This document shows, one piece after another, positions 13,612 to 23,048 of a DNA stretch of 29,715 nt (its first letter is position 1; each line of letters starts with the position of its first letter). The stretch comes from a virus, in the IMG/VR virus record IMGVR_UViG_3300011253_000090, positions 1 through 29,715 of that record; one strand, 5' to 3'. The notes under the pieces were generated by a model. That model saw only the letters and a list, made by a program, of their open reading frames with translations, was not told the DNA's origin and ran no database searches. The translations under genes and the position numbers were made by a program.

Positions 13612-16600
13612 ATAATAATCGCTGTTTTCCCAGTAGTCCTCAAAATAACTTTCTAATGCAGGTAAATCACCTCTTTCTAAAATTTCATTTAAATTTTTAG
13701 TATCTTGTGCAGCTTGTCTTTGAGCTTGCCTTAAAGTTTGTTTTCTTGTTTTAATTTTAGCATCAACTTGTCTACCAATAGCTTTATCTAAATCAAAATC
13801 TTCATAATCATCTTGAGCATTTATAACAGTATTTGCTTGTGGTATAGCTGTTAATAATTTATCACCTATATCTTTAGCAAATTGTTTTTTAGAACCTGAT
13901 CCTAATAAGTCATTTATATTATATATTTCTTGACCATTATAAATAGTTTCATTCATCATCATTTCATACATTAATAAGAAAGCAGGATTAATAGTTAATA
14001 GTACTTGTCTCATTTGATGTATATCTTTTTGTTGTGAAGATACTCCAGCAGCTGTTTCTAAAATATGCAAAATACCTGCTCGTCTAGCTTTTACTTCATC
14101 ACCATCAAATATTTCTTCATATAAAGCATCAAGTAATGGGTAAAATATAAACCATGCACTAGCTAATGCCATACCAGAATCTAAACCATCTACAAATTGT
14201 TTTCCTTTAGTTCTACCTAAACTAATGTTTTCGTATCCTAAAATATTTTTAGTTACTTGTCCAGGCTTACCTAATTTAGATAGTACTGGATCTAATCCAG
14301 CTGTCATATCTTTAAATGTATTTAATCCAGAAGATAGCATACCATGTTTATAACGAGCAAAAATTACTAATGAAGGATTAGCTAAAAATTGAGAAACCTT
14401 TCTAGTAACTCTATAACCCATTAAAGCTTCAGGACCTACTGTTACAGGTAGTCTATAAGTAGGCATATGTAGTTCTACTAATCTAGCAGCAGTATCCATA
14501 TCTACTTTATTTGTTCTCATTTTTTGTTTTACTAAAGCCATATACATTATATCTCTAGTAGTCCACATTGAGTATTGTGCAAAGTTAGATATAGCAGCAT
14601 AACCTTCTGAACCTTTATAAGCAGCTTTTGTAAATTTATCATACCATTTACGAGTAGTTTTATCACCTAATAATTTTTCAGTAGATTGTTGTAGTATTTT
14701 ATCTAAACCTCTAGAATTAATTACATTAACACTCATTTGAGATCTACCATCTCTAAGTAATTGTACGTATTCAGGAGTACGATTAAGAACAGCATCCATT
14801 GCCCAAGCTTGATCTTTAGAATATGCTTTAAGTTGTTTAGGATTCCAGGTACCCAGTAAACCTTTTGTAGAGTAAAAGTGAATAAGCTCGTTGTGCATGT
14901 GAGGAATAGGGTTAAGCATCATATTTTTAACTATAGCATCAGATACTTTACTTGCCATTGTTTTTTGATAAGGTCTAAAAGCATCTTCTAAGACACCTGC
15001 AACTCTTTTAGAAAACTTCATACCTTTTAACTTACCTAATCCTGCATCTGTTAAATCAATATTAATTTCTTTTGTTAATTGTTTAGTACTTACATCTCTA
15101 TTATCATTAGCACGATACTCTGCAGAAGTCTTTGCAACATTTTTAGTAGGTTTTAACGGATCGTATGCTGCACTTATACCTTTTTCTACAGCTGCAGCTA
15201 TTGCCATATTTCTTTTACCAAAAGCACTTTTAGCAACATTTTCAGCAAATATAAGTTCTCTAGCTAATTGTCTTTTTTCATTTACAGATTGTACAAGAGC
15301 AGTTAAAGGATCTTTAATAACTTCTCTCGTATATATATTTTCAAACTCAGCTCTCTTAACCTCACGTACTTTAAGGTCTCCTCTAATTTTAAGTTTATTC
15401 CTTAATTGAACTGGAATAGAATTAGCTGGAATAACTTCACCATTTCTTTTTAATCCTGCACCATCATTAAAATCTTTTGTAGCTCTTGTTAAAAAATGTG
15501 CTAGTAATGCTTGAGGAGTAGTATCTACAGCTGGTCTAGCTGTATATTTATTTCCTTTTATAGAACGTCCATTTACAATAACCATTGGAAAACCTTCTTT
15601 ACCTGTTTTAGGATTTATTACACCTTTTTGTACACCCTCAGCTAAAGTAATATATACAGTTTTACCACCATTTTCTAAAGCAAAGTATTTTCTATCTGAT
15701 GTAGCAACAACTTCTCTAGGACCTCTATCTCCTAAATTAATTTTAAATCTATCTCCAAAAACATTTTGAGCTATAGTAGGTTTGTTGTCAACAAATCTTC
15801 TTGGAAAAAATACTTGTTGTACAGGTATATCTTTAGATATTAAATCATATTTTTGAAGAAGTTTAGTAAGGACTCTATCTTCTTTCATAACAGCTTCAAG
15901 AGTACTTTTTAATTGTAATTGTTCTTTGTTTAATGCTATATTTTTAGTACCTTCCATAAAATCAACTACATCATTATATTCTTTAATAGTTTTTTGATTC
16001 ATTGTACGTTGTTTGTCAAAACCATTCTTTTTACCAAACATGTTTTGCATTCTTACAGCCATGTCTAATCCAGTAGTTTGATCTACTTTTCTTGCTAAGT
16101 TTGCTACATAATGAGTAAGTTCTTCAAATTTAGTAAAATCTTCTTTAATATTTTCTAATTTTCTAGACTCTGTTTTAATTTTACCTGTAGGAGATAAGAT
16201 ACTACCTACACCATCTGTTTGAAATTCAGCTAAATCTTTTAAAGTAAACTCTTTAAAATCCGGTTTAAATGCTGTACGAGCTCCTCTAAATATATTGTAC
16301 TCATTTGCATTAAACGTTTCTCTTGCTTGTTTTACTAAAATTTCTAAATCTTGAACTTTTTGATAATTTTTACCAACTTGTACAGGTTCCTCCTTAGCTT
16401 TTTCTAACTCTCTTTCTAGTTTAGATATAGTATCTTGTGCTTTTAGTTTATCTGATTTAGTTATAACACCACCTAACATATCTCCATATACAAGTTTTAC
16501 TGCATCTGTATATCCAATTCTACTTTTAGTACCTTTAACTGTCTTAGCAAACTTAGGTCCTACAGCTAAAGAAGCTGCTTCAGCTATTGTTTGTGCATTT

Positions 16601-17355
16601 TCTTTAGGTACTCCAAGTAATTCAAGTCCTTGTGCTCCTTTATTTATAAGAAATCCAAAACCTTTTACAAAGTTACCTAAAATAGTTTCATTCATAATAG
16701 TTTCTTCAGAAGGTATAATATTACTTTTTTCAATAGTATCTTCTAAATTTTTAATAACATTTAAAACTTCTTTTTGATCAGCACTTTCTGGAAGATTAGC
16801 ATCTAAAACATATTTAATAAATTTATCTCCTAAAACTCCTTTTTCAAGATACTCTTCAGCAGTTTTATCTGATTTCATTTTTGCAATTCTAGAGGCTACT
16901 TCCCAAGTCATACCCTTATCTTTTAAATTTTTTACATCTATAAACTCTTGTTTAAGAACATCAGGAACTTCTTTATTAGCTTTTTGTAGTGCATTTATTT
17001 TAGCATAGGTATTATCTAGTTCTTTACTAGCAAGTTTTTGTAAATTTTCTTTTTCATCAGGATTAGTAAGAAGGTCATATGTATTATAAGTATTGTTAAC
17101 TATACCACCTAAAAATTCAGGAGCATTAGCTACAAGATTTACAGTCATCATTCCTTCATAGAATGGCTGAGCAAGAACCCTAGCAGCAGGTCCAACATAT
17201 GGTATGTTTTCAATACCTGCTTCATCAGGATCTGTAGGAGTAGGAGGAAGACTTTCATATTCTTTAATTAAATTAGCGGTTTTTTCAGCAAGCTCTACAT
17301 TACCGCTTTCATAAGACTCTATGAAAACTTCTTTTAATTGATTTACTTTACTCAT
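13603..17355 (-). CDS. Large internal virion protein (T7 gp16 position), 1250 aa
   Basis: At 1250 residues this is the largest protein, matching the size and place of T7 gp16 (1318 residues), the core protein ejected first with the DNA. It is the last gene of the late operon, after two other candidate core proteins. The N-terminal ~250 residues are helical with a hydrophobic stretch near 50-75; the middle holds several charged helical segments; a hydrophobic segment near 1080-1110 (LASAWFIFYPLLDALY) could insert into the host membrane. I see no lysozyme or transglycosylase motif, unlike T7 gp16. The start overlaps the previous stop (ATGA). The acidic aromatic C-terminus (FEDYWENSDYYSF) is notable. 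Assignment rests on size and synteny. Confidence 0.65.
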   Translation of the reverse strand: MSKVNQLKEVFIESYESGNVELAEKTANLIKEYESLPPTPTDPDEAGIENIPYVGPAARVLAQPFYEGMMTVNLVANAPEFLGGIVNNTYNTYDLLTNPDEKENLQKLASKELDNTYAKINALQKANKEVPDVLKQEFIDVKNLKDKGMTWEVASRIAKMKSDKTAEEYLEKGVLGDKFIKYVLDANLPESADQKEVLNVIKNLEDTIEKSNIIPSEETIMNETILGNFVKGFGFLINKGAQGLELLGVPKENAQTIAEAASLAVGPKFAKTVKGTKSRIGYTDAVKLVYGDMLGGVITKSDKLKAQDTISKLERELEKAKEEPVQVGKNYQKVQDLEILVKQARETFNANEYNIFRGARTAFKPDFKEFTLKDLAEFQTDGVGSILSPTGKIKTESRKLENIKEDFTKFEELTHYVANLARKVDQTTGLDMAVRMQNMFGKKNGFDKQRTMNQKTIKEYNDVVDFMEGTKNIALNKEQLQLKSTLEAVMKEDRVLTKLLQKYDLISKDIPVQQVFFPRRFVDNKPTIAQNVFGDRFKINLGDRGPREVVATSDRKYFALENGGKTVYITLAEGVQKGVINPKTGKEGFPMVIVNGRSIKGNKYTARPAVDTTPQALLAHFLTRATKDFNDGAGLKRNGEVIPANSIPVQLRNKLKIRGDLKVREVKRAEFENIYTREVIKDPLTALVQSVNEKRQLARELIFAENVAKSAFGKRNMAIAAAVEKGISAAYDPLKPTKNVAKTSAEYRANDNRDVSTKQLTKEINIDLTDAGLGKLKGMKFSKRVAGVLEDAFRPYQKTMASKVSDAIVKNMMLNPIPHMHNELIHFYSTKGLLGTWNPKQLKAYSKDQAWAMDAVLNRTPEYVQLLRDGRSQMSVNVINSRGLDKILQQSTEKLLGDKTTRKWYDKFTKAAYKGSEGYAAISNFAQYSMWTTRDIMYMALVKQKMRTNKVDMDTAARLVELHMPTYRLPVTVGPEALMGYRVTRKVSQFLANPSLVIFARYKHGMLSSGLNTFKDMTAGLDPVLSKLGKPGQVTKNILGYENISLGRTKGKQFVDGLDSGMALASAWFIFYPLLDALYEEIFDGDEVKARRAGILHILETAAGVSSQQKDIHQMRQVLLTINPAFLLMYEMMMNETIYNGQEIYNINDLLGSGSKKQFAKDIGDKLLTAIPQANTVINAQDDYEDFDLDKAIGRQVDAKIKTRKQTLRQAQRQAAQDTKNLNEILERGDLPALESYFEDYWENSDYYSF

Positions 17356-18188
17356 TTCTTTGTTTTAGATTTTTCAAACTCTGATAAAATATCACTAAAT
17401 TTAGTATCTAAATCTGAACTTTTTTGTTCAGTATTTTTTAATGTTATTTCATCATCCATAATAAAATTCATATCAATATCATATTTACCAACAACTGCTT
17501 TAGTAACTGGATCTAGAAGTTCTACCATAGACATCTTATTACCTTCTTTTCTATATGTTTCTAATAGTTCAGTTTTAATTTCTTCTTCTAACATAGTTCT
17601 TTTATCTCGGTCTAAGTCAGCAAGCCCTAGACTATTCATTATTCTTTGTAATCTTTGACTACCAGGAGCTAAATCAGTTTTAAAAAGTTTTTCAAAGTCT
17701 GAATTTGTCTTAGTCTTTATTTGATCTGCTATTTTATCCTCTCCTTGTCGAATTTTTAATAATGCTATTTCATTTGCAAGATCTTTAGCAGAACTAGTAG
17801 TTTCAACAGCTTTTCTAGCTGTTACTTGTTGATTCATTAATTCTTGAAGACCTAACATACCTCTAGCAGATACACCTGATTTACCAGCATTTTGCATTAA
17901 AGCAGTATATAATTTAGTAGGGTCTGCCATTTCTTCTGGAGTTAACATACTTTGAGTATCTGTCATTGCTTTTTCAAGAGCAGCTTTTTCTTTTAAAAGA
18001 GGATCTTCAGAACCAAATACTCCACCTGGACCTACAGTAGCATCTGTAAGACCACCAGTAGCAGCAACAAGAGCACCATAGCCTTTAGGTGCTAATGCTC
18101 CAAGACCTAGGTTTCTTTTTTGATTTATAAGTTCACGAGCTTGTATTCGTTCATCTAAATTAAATATTTTTTCTACTGTAAGTGCCAT
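17352..18188 (-). CDS. Putative internal virion protein, helical, 278 aa
   Basis: The 278-residue protein is largely helical and charged, with a glycine-rich patch near residues 36-60 (YGALVAATGGLTDATVGPGG) and long coiled-coil-like segments after it. It lies between two other candidate core proteins, the position of gp15 in T7, though it is much shorter than gp15 (747 residues). An AAGGAATAATT site precedes the ATG. Its stop overlaps the start of the 1250-residue protein (ATGA), so they are coupled and probably made in a fixed ratio. No enzymatic motif is visible. Role inferred from order only. Confidence 0.55.
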   Translation of the reverse strand: MALTVEKIFNLDERIQARELINQKRNLGLGALAPKGYGALVAATGGLTDATVGPGGVFGSEDPLLKEKAALEKAMTDTQSMLTPEEMADPTKLYTALMQNAGKSGVSARGMLGLQELMNQQVTARKAVETTSSAKDLANEIALLKIRQGEDKIADQIKTKTNSDFEKLFKTDLAPGSQRLQRIMNSLGLADLDRDKRTMLEEEIKTELLETYRKEGNKMSMVELLDPVTKAVVGKYDIDMNFIMDDEITLKNTEQKSSDLDTKFSDILSEFEKSKTKK

Positions 18189-18203
18189 AATTATTCCTTT
18201 ATA

Positions 18204-19121
18204 TTAAACGACATATCCACCAGTTGCATAAGAAGGTCCACTATATCCTGGAGTAGATCCTCCTAATAGATTACTAAAAAATCCTCCATCACCCATACCT
18301 GATTTAAAACCTTGAGTTAAAAAATTCATTCCCATAGCTGCATTAGCTAATGAAGCATTAAATGGTATTTGAGCTGCATTTGAGTAACCTTGTGCTTGAG
18401 CCATTCTACCTGGTTGAGCTGCTTGTCCAAATGACATACCTAACATCATAGGTTGCTGACCTTGTAATTCAACTCCAGATCCATATCCAAACATTTGATT
18501 CATATAATTATAAGGATCTGATTGAATAGCATTAGCTACTGGAAATAAACCTACAGCACGATTTATATCTTGTATATTTTCATTACGTGCTCGATTCATA
18601 GATTCAAAAGCAATTCTTTCATCTTGCCTATCTTTAGCAGTTAAATAAGCCATACGATCTGGATTAACATAACCTCCAGCTCCTGTTGTTATAGCTAAAC
18701 CTTCTCTTCCTGTATTAAATAAATTATTAGCTAAACCTGTTTGTTCAGCAATACGAGAAGGTTCTAATATACCAAGAGCTCTTCTATAGTAGTCTCCTGC
18801 TAACTCATCTGTATCTCTACTTGTAGCAGAATCAAATAAACCCCTACCATAGTCTCTAAGTTTAGAAGCATCTAAAGAAGCTGTTTCAGTAGCATCACCA
18901 AAATAATCAGCTCCCTCAAAAAAACGATCTCTAATTTTAGTTAATTCTGGAGATAATGCATATTTTGCTGTATCATCACCAAACTCAACATCACCAAAAA
19001 CAGACCCTTCTATATCAAAAGGTTTAAATCTAGCTAAGTCAGCTGCAGCTCTTGATTCTGCTGCTGCTTTTTTAGCTGCTTTAGTAGATCCTGTAATTGC
19101 TCCAAATAATTTGCCTAACAC
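18204..19121 (-). CDS. Putative internal virion protein (T7 gp14 position), 305 aa
   Basis: The 305-residue protein begins with a small amphipathic, Ala/Lys-rich helix (GKLFGAITGSTKAAKKAAAE), and its second half is rich in Gln, Met, Ala and Gly (EGQQPMMLGMSFG-like stretches). It ends with a glycine-rich tail (GGSTPGYSGPSYATGGYVV). This composition recurs in gp14-like ejection proteins of marine podoviruses, which form part of the channel across the outer membrane. It follows the collar-fibre gene by 10 bases and has an AAGGAGAAT site. It precedes the two larger core proteins, as in T7. Composition and synteny support it; no motif is decisive. Confidence 0.55.
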   Translation of the reverse strand: MLGKLFGAITGSTKAAKKAAAESRAAADLARFKPFDIEGSVFGDVEFGDDTAKYALSPELTKIRDRFFEGADYFGDATETASLDASKLRDYGRGLFDSATSRDTDELAGDYYRRALGILEPSRIAEQTGLANNLFNTGREGLAITTGAGGYVNPDRMAYLTAKDRQDERIAFESMNRARNENIQDINRAVGLFPVANAIQSDPYNYMNQMFGYGSGVELQGQQPMMLGMSFGQAAQPGRMAQAQGYSNAAQIPFNASLANAAMGMNFLTQGFKSGMGDGGFFSNLLGGSTPGYSGPSYATGGYVV

Positions 19122-19131
19122 TTTATTCTCC

Positions 19132-19815
19132 TTAAGATTTCATTATGTATGCTAATGCATAGTATGGGGGTAAATTAGCATTAGTAGCTGATACACCAGT
19201 ATTAGCTGTTGTAGTTGCTACAGTAATACCTGTAGTTGCTGATTCAGTATTAAAACTTTTACCACTTGCTTCAGTGTCTCCACTTCTATTACCTCTAGAA
19301 GTTGATGTTGTAACACCATATTGAACTGTTGATCCTTCTAAATGGAAGTGCCCTGGATCAGTTACAGTAGAGGTAGCTGTGTGATTGTGAGTTGGTATAA
19401 CTGCATCAGCACTACCTCCTGTTGCATCTACTGAATATGTAGACCCAGCACCTACTACAAATCTATTTCTTAAATCAGGAGTACTACTAGTACCATCACA
19501 GATTAGCCAACCTGTTGGTATAGCAGAAGTAGCCCCAGACCATAATACAATTGTACCTGCTGGTATAGCATTTGCTACTGCGGTAGTTACATATGCTGTT
19601 GTAGCTACTTGAGTAGAATTAGTAGATGCTGCTGCAGTAGGTGCAGCTGGTGTTCCTGTTAATGTAGGAGAAGCTGTATTTGCTTTTGTTGCTACTGCTG
19701 TAACTAAATTATTAAATTCAGTATCAAATTCAGATCCTCTAATAATCTTATTAGTATCAGAGTCAGGTAATGAGTCCTTTGCTAAAAAGTTTGTTGTTTT
19801 TGTATAATCAGTCAT
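19132..19815 (-). CDS. Tail fibre protein with phage tail collar domain
   Basis: The 227-residue protein has an N-terminal attachment segment, an Ala/Thr-rich shaft near 45-85 (TLTGTPAAPTAAAST) and a collar domain. The domain has the hallmark AGTIVLWSGATSAIPTGWLI-CDG, then TPDLRNRFVVGAG, and histidines in THNHTA and DPGHFH that could bind metal as in T4 short tail fibres. It ends NLPPYYALAYIMKS, a typical C-terminus of this domain. It is probably an adhesin or tip that contacts the cell surface. The ATG shares a base with the stop of tail tube B (TAATG). A second, unrelated fibre and a glycine-rich adhesin lie 5 kb upstream in the operon. Confidence 0.85.
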   Translation of the reverse strand: MTDYTKTTNFLAKDSLPDSDTNKIIRGSEFDTEFNNLVTAVATKANTASPTLTGTPAAPTAAASTNSTQVATTAYVTTAVANAIPAGTIVLWSGATSAIPTGWLICDGTSSTPDLRNRFVVGAGSTYSVDATGGSADAVIPTHNHTATSTVTDPGHFHLEGSTVQYGVTTSTSRGNRSGDTEASGKSFNTESATTGITVATTTANTGVSATNANLPPYYALAYIMKS

Positions 19816-21434
19816 TATGAATTTTTCCCTGTTTTTAAAAATAAATCTATTTTTTGTACACTTACTGCATCATCATCAATCGTAGCATTAATTGTAAATG
19901 CAAACGTTTCTCCAGATCCTCCTAAAGGAACTTTAATTTCTTGTACTCCAATACCTACTGAAGAGTATTTACTAACTGCATATAAAGCAGTAGAAGTTCC
20001 AAATTTTGTATAGTCTCCGTCACCTAAATCTCTAGCTAATACAATAGTTCTAGGATTTAAAGTATAGTCATAACCATAACCAAATACAAAGTCTTGTTCT
20101 CCAGAACCTATTACTAGTAACTTAGCTTTTTTTAAAAACTTTTTGACTACTCCTCCACCAACATCAGAAAATGGAGATTTATAAGCAAGTTCATAACTTT
20201 GGTTATTATCCTTATATCCTGTGTATTCTCCTATACCATTAGGAACTCCAACATATAATTTTCTATTTGCTGTAGATAAATATGTTTTAAATACATCACC
20301 ATTATCTATACTCCAAGTAGTAATTCTAGCACTTCCATTAGGAAGCTCTGTCCTTAAATCTACATAAATCATAATTTTAGATGAAGGTAATGTTAAAATA
20401 TAAAAAGCCTCTCGTTCAAAATAAGCTGCTTTTATATTATTTAAATTTGGTTCTAGTGCTAAGTAATCAACTACGTCATCTCTAATATTTAAAGATAGTT
20501 CTCTCATAGGCAAAGATTTTTCTTGTACTGTTCTTCGTAAAGATCTAATACCAGACTGTGATAAGAAAATTAAATCAGTACCAGTAGCTTGAATAGAGTC
20601 TCTAGAAACACAACCAACACCTACTATAGTATCTACTAATGAAATATTAGGAGGATCTCCAGCATTTTGATATATTACAATATTATGTTTACAAAATATT
20701 ACTAAAAATCCATTATGATTAGCTAACCCTACAATTTCATCTTTATTACCTACTACTGAACTTATGTCTAATACACCTGCACTACCTGTAGTAAAATTAG
20801 TTGGATCTAATAAATCACTAAAAAATAAAGTATGTTTATTAACTGAAACACCTGCAGTCCATATTCTACCATAAGCAGATATAGCACAATCTGGATCAAA
20901 AGAACTAATTCCAGTAGGAGCTGTACCATGTCCTGAAGTACCTACCTTTTGAAATATATAAGCACCGGTATCACTAATTCTTCTTCTAACTAATAACTCA
21001 TTACCATTTTGTGCAGCAAATGCATAAGTAACGGCAGATGCTCCAGATCCTTTAGGTAATGAACAAAACTGCCATCTGTTACCAGTAAATGTTACTGATA
21101 CATCTGTAGTTTGATCAGCAGCTTTTACACTTTGAGGAACTAATGTAGTAGTACCATTAAATAACTTTCCATCTCCTGCTGATAATATTTCTGTACTTCC
21201 TGTGTTATCTGTAAATTCAAACAAAGATTCAATGTAAGTATCTGCAGTTAATGTTCCTCTATCTGTTGTTAATAAAGAATATCCTTGTCTAGATCCTAAT
21301 CTACCATACTGATCAATAATACAATTATTAGCTCTAGTAGCATAACCACTATCTAAACCTACTCTAGCATCTTGAGTATTTAAACCTAAAAATCCTGGAG
21401 ATAGTAAACTAACTGATTGTAAAGGTGCTGCCAT
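19815..21434 (-). CDS. Tail tubular protein B / nozzle (T7 gp12-like)
   Basis: The 539-residue protein begins MAAPLQSVSLLSPGFLGLNT, then DSGYATRANNCIIDQYGRLGSRQGY, a strongly conserved opening of gp12-like nozzle proteins in podoviruses. It is beta-rich throughout, consistent with the propeller-like nozzle. It is shorter than T7 gp12 (794), as usual in marine relatives. I choose the ATG at 21434, which overlaps the stop of tail tube A (TAATG), rather than an ATG 15 bases earlier that would add MESSL. Together with tail tube A it forms the short tail through which DNA passes. Confidence 0.88.
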   Translation of the reverse strand: MAAPLQSVSLLSPGFLGLNTQDARVGLDSGYATRANNCIIDQYGRLGSRQGYSLLTTDRGTLTADTYIESLFEFTDNTGSTEILSAGDGKLFNGTTTLVPQSVKAADQTTDVSVTFTGNRWQFCSLPKGSGASAVTYAFAAQNGNELLVRRRISDTGAYIFQKVGTSGHGTAPTGISSFDPDCAISAYGRIWTAGVSVNKHTLFFSDLLDPTNFTTGSAGVLDISSVVGNKDEIVGLANHNGFLVIFCKHNIVIYQNAGDPPNISLVDTIVGVGCVSRDSIQATGTDLIFLSQSGIRSLRRTVQEKSLPMRELSLNIRDDVVDYLALEPNLNNIKAAYFEREAFYILTLPSSKIMIYVDLRTELPNGSARITTWSIDNGDVFKTYLSTANRKLYVGVPNGIGEYTGYKDNNQSYELAYKSPFSDVGGGVVKKFLKKAKLLVIGSGEQDFVFGYGYDYTLNPRTIVLARDLGDGDYTKFGTSTALYAVSKYSSVGIGVQEIKVPLGGSGETFAFTINATIDDDAVSVQKIDLFLKTGKNS

Positions 21435-22078
21435 TAAACTGCTTTCCAAATAGTTTCATAAGGTTTTTGTCCTGCTTCTATTGCAATATAATCTGATAAA
21501 AGATTTCTGTATCTGATTTCTTGATCTGGACTACCTCCGTCTTCTCCTCTTTCACTAATAGCTTTTGCAAGTGTAGCTTCTATAACTAATTGTGCAGGAA
21601 CTAAAGGAGTATCTGTAGCTAGTACTAAATCTTTTTGAGGTTGTACAATATTAAATCTAAGTATATATTCTCCATCAGGAACAGGATAAACATCTACTTG
21701 ACTATCTTCATCTGATGTAACACCGTTAAAAGCATAGTAAGCTGGAGATCCTTTAGCTGGAGACTCAACAAAAGCAAACCTTTCATCCATCCACTCATTA
21801 GGACGTAAGTACATAAAGTTTTTAGTAGTTGCATTATATACATCTAAAACTCTAAATCTTGTTGTAGAGTCTTCTAAAATCCAGTTAAAAATTCCATCTA
21901 CTGTTCTGACAGTTAATGTATTTCTAAGTACTCTCCAATCCCAAGCATGTTCTATTTCTTGTTTTGAAACATTTACAAAATCTGCAATTAATTTAGAGTA
22001 CTCATTTTCAGCTAAAGTAGAAACTTGTTCTTCCCTTAGTCTTCTTAATACACTATTAACTATTTCTAAATATGTCAT
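21434..22078 (-). CDS. Tail tubular protein A / adaptor (T7 gp11-like)
   Basis: The 214-residue protein opens MTYLEIVNSVLRRLREEQV, the standard start of gp11-like adaptors, and has the conserved HAWDWRVLRNTLTV segment. It ends with a helical region (QEIRYRNLLSDYIAIEAGQK). T7 gp11 has 196 residues, a close match. It forms the ring joining portal and nozzle. The stop overlaps the tail tube B start (TAATG), so both are made together. An AGGACAG-type site precedes the ATG. Confidence 0.88.
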   Translation of the reverse strand: MTYLEIVNSVLRRLREEQVSTLAENEYSKLIADFVNVSKQEIEHAWDWRVLRNTLTVRTVDGIFNWILEDSTTRFRVLDVYNATTKNFMYLRPNEWMDERFAFVESPAKGSPAYYAFNGVTSDEDSQVDVYPVPDGEYILRFNIVQPQKDLVLATDTPLVPAQLVIEATLAKAISERGEDGGSPDQEIRYRNLLSDYIAIEAGQKPYETIWKAV

Positions 22079-22093
22079 TAGTCTGTCCTATTA

Positions 22094-22333
22094 TTATGTA
22101 CGATACTTTCTTACTTTTTTAGCTACTTTTTTAGGTTGTGCTACATGTTGTTTACCTTTTTTATTACCTTTACGTTTAGCAGCATTAGTTGCTCTTTTTT
22201 CTGCAGGGCTTAAAGCATTCCAAGCAGCATCAGGAAGGTATCTTTTTTTACCTTTACTAGGTTTACCATCAGAAGTTCTCCACTTTTGTTTAGTCCATTT
22301 AGATAAACTTTTCTGAGATTTAGCTTTAGCCAC
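22094..22333 (-). CDS. Lysine-rich small protein, DUF5872-like (GTG start)
   Basis: The protein opens MAKAKSQKSLSKWTKQKWRTS-like and has GKKRYLPDAAWNALSPAEKRATNAA, a pattern I associate with the DUF5872 family, then a long Lys/Arg tail. I prefer GTG at 22333 over ATG at 22345, because the family starts at AKAKSQ and GTG overlaps the previous stop by 8 bases. The function is unknown; basic charge suggests DNA or virion binding. It is the last of a run of tiny basic ORFs just upstream of tail tube A, all on the minus strand. Confidence 0.7.
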   Translation of the reverse strand: MAKAKSQKSLSKWTKQKWRTSDGKPSKGKKRYLPDAAWNALSPAEKRATNAAKRKGNKKGKQHVAQPKKVAKKVRKYRT

Positions 22334-22508
22334 GATAACCACCACCTTTAGCTTTATATTGTTTAGCTAACATTTGTGCTTTACGTGCTGACCATTGTCC
22401 AGGCTTTCCTCCTTTACTACCTGCTTTAATCCTATTAAACAGATTTTTACGCATTGTAGGTTTAGTATAGTTACCTGCTTTATTTACTGTACTTTTCTTT
22501 TTTACCAT
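22326..22508 (-). CDS. Lysine-rich small phage protein, 60 aa
   Basis: The 60-residue product is strongly basic: MVKKKSTVNKAGNYTKPTMR, then FNRIKAGSKGGKPGQWSARK and a C-terminal AKQYKAKGGGYRG. This arrangement (KPG-WSARKAQ-LAKQYK) is conserved in several marine podovirus and cyanophage proteins of unknown function. It overlaps the upstream ORF by 7 bases and the downstream GTG-started ORF by 8. Likely a virion-associated DNA-binding or decoration protein; that role is inferred from charge and place only. Confidence 0.7.
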   Translation of the reverse strand: MVKKKSTVNKAGNYTKPTMRKNLFNRIKAGSKGGKPGQWSARKAQMLAKQYKAKGGGYRG

Positions 22509-22786
22509 TTTACTTTATCTGCCCAGTATGCAGCTGACATTTTACCTTTAGATATATTTCTACGATGTCTAGCTTTAAATGATTTACGTTTTGCTTTCAT
22601 TCTTGCAGATTCTCCTGCTTTAGGTTTACCTGCAGTAGAAGCACCTTGTTCTCCAAATCGTATAGTTTTAACTTTATCACCTTCTTTAGCTACAACTACA
22701 TGTGATTTTTTAGGATGATTAGGAGTACGTTTAGGTTTATTAAACCCTGATACTCCTGCTCTTGCTAATCTAGAATCTTTAGCCAT
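22502..22786 (-). CDS. Conserved basic phage protein, 94 aa
   Basis: The 94-residue protein contains GFNKPKRTPNHPKKSHVVVA, KTIRFGEQGAST and FKARHRRNISKGKMSAAYWA, a combination well conserved in marine T7-like and T4-like phages. Its function is not established. The ordered His and Arg clusters (ARHRRNI) and basic charge suggest a nucleic-acid or virion contact. It starts on a TAATG junction with the ORF before it and overlaps the next ORF by 7 bases, so its translation depends on its neighbours. Confidence 0.75.
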   Translation of the reverse strand: MAKDSRLARAGVSGFNKPKRTPNHPKKSHVVVAKEGDKVKTIRFGEQGASTAGKPKAGESARMKAKRKSFKARHRRNISKGKMSAAYWADKVKW

Positions 22787-22926
22787 TACTTTTTTACCTT
22801 TGTTTTAGGTTTAGTATGAGTATACCCTTTTCCTTTTAATTCTAAATGTTTTTTCTTTGTAAATACCATTTGTCCTCTACCAGCTTTAGAATACATCATA
22901 TGAGGTTTCATTTTCTCATTTTTCAT
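22786..22926 (-). CDS. Tiny basic protein, 46 aa
   Basis: This 46-residue ORF starts at ATG 22926, one base after the stop of the polylysine mini-protein, with AAAGGA upstream, and ends on a TAATG junction. The product begins MKNEKMKPHMMYSKAGRGQM and ends KPKTKVKK. It is Met- and Lys-rich and soluble. It fits exactly between neighbours in the nest of basic ORFs, and start and stop couplings on both sides support translation. Function unknown. Confidence 0.65.
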   Translation of the reverse strand: MKNEKMKPHMMYSKAGRGQMVFTKKKHLELKGKGYTHTKPKTKVKK

Positions 22927-22927
22927 T

Positions 22928-23047
22928 TTAGTATCCTTTACTCATTTTCATTGTTTTCTTTTTCTTCTTCTTTTTCTTTTTGGCTTTTTCTGCTGCCATT
23001 TTACCTTTTGCTGTATAAGCGTACTTTTTTCCATTTACCATTGGCAT
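22928..23047 (-). CDS. Polylysine mini-protein, 39 aa
   Basis: The 39-residue product begins MPMVNGKKYAYTAKGKMAAE and continues into an unbroken run of nine lysines at 23-31, ending TMKMSKGY. The MPMVNGKKYxYTAKGK opening is shared by small proteins of other marine podoviruses. An AAAGGAG site lies 10 bases before the ATG. Such a polycation could neutralise packaged DNA or bind RNA. The function is unknown. Confidence 0.7.
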   Translation of the reverse strand: MPMVNGKKYAYTAKGKMAAEKAKKKKKKKKKTMKMSKGY

Positions 23048-23048
23048 A

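Noticed and set aside
22930-23000. -1 ribosomal frameshift site in the polylysine gene
   Set aside because: The A-rich run lacks an in-frame A AAA AAG heptamer (each AAA AAG pair is preceded by C or G), and no meaningful alternative frame product follows.
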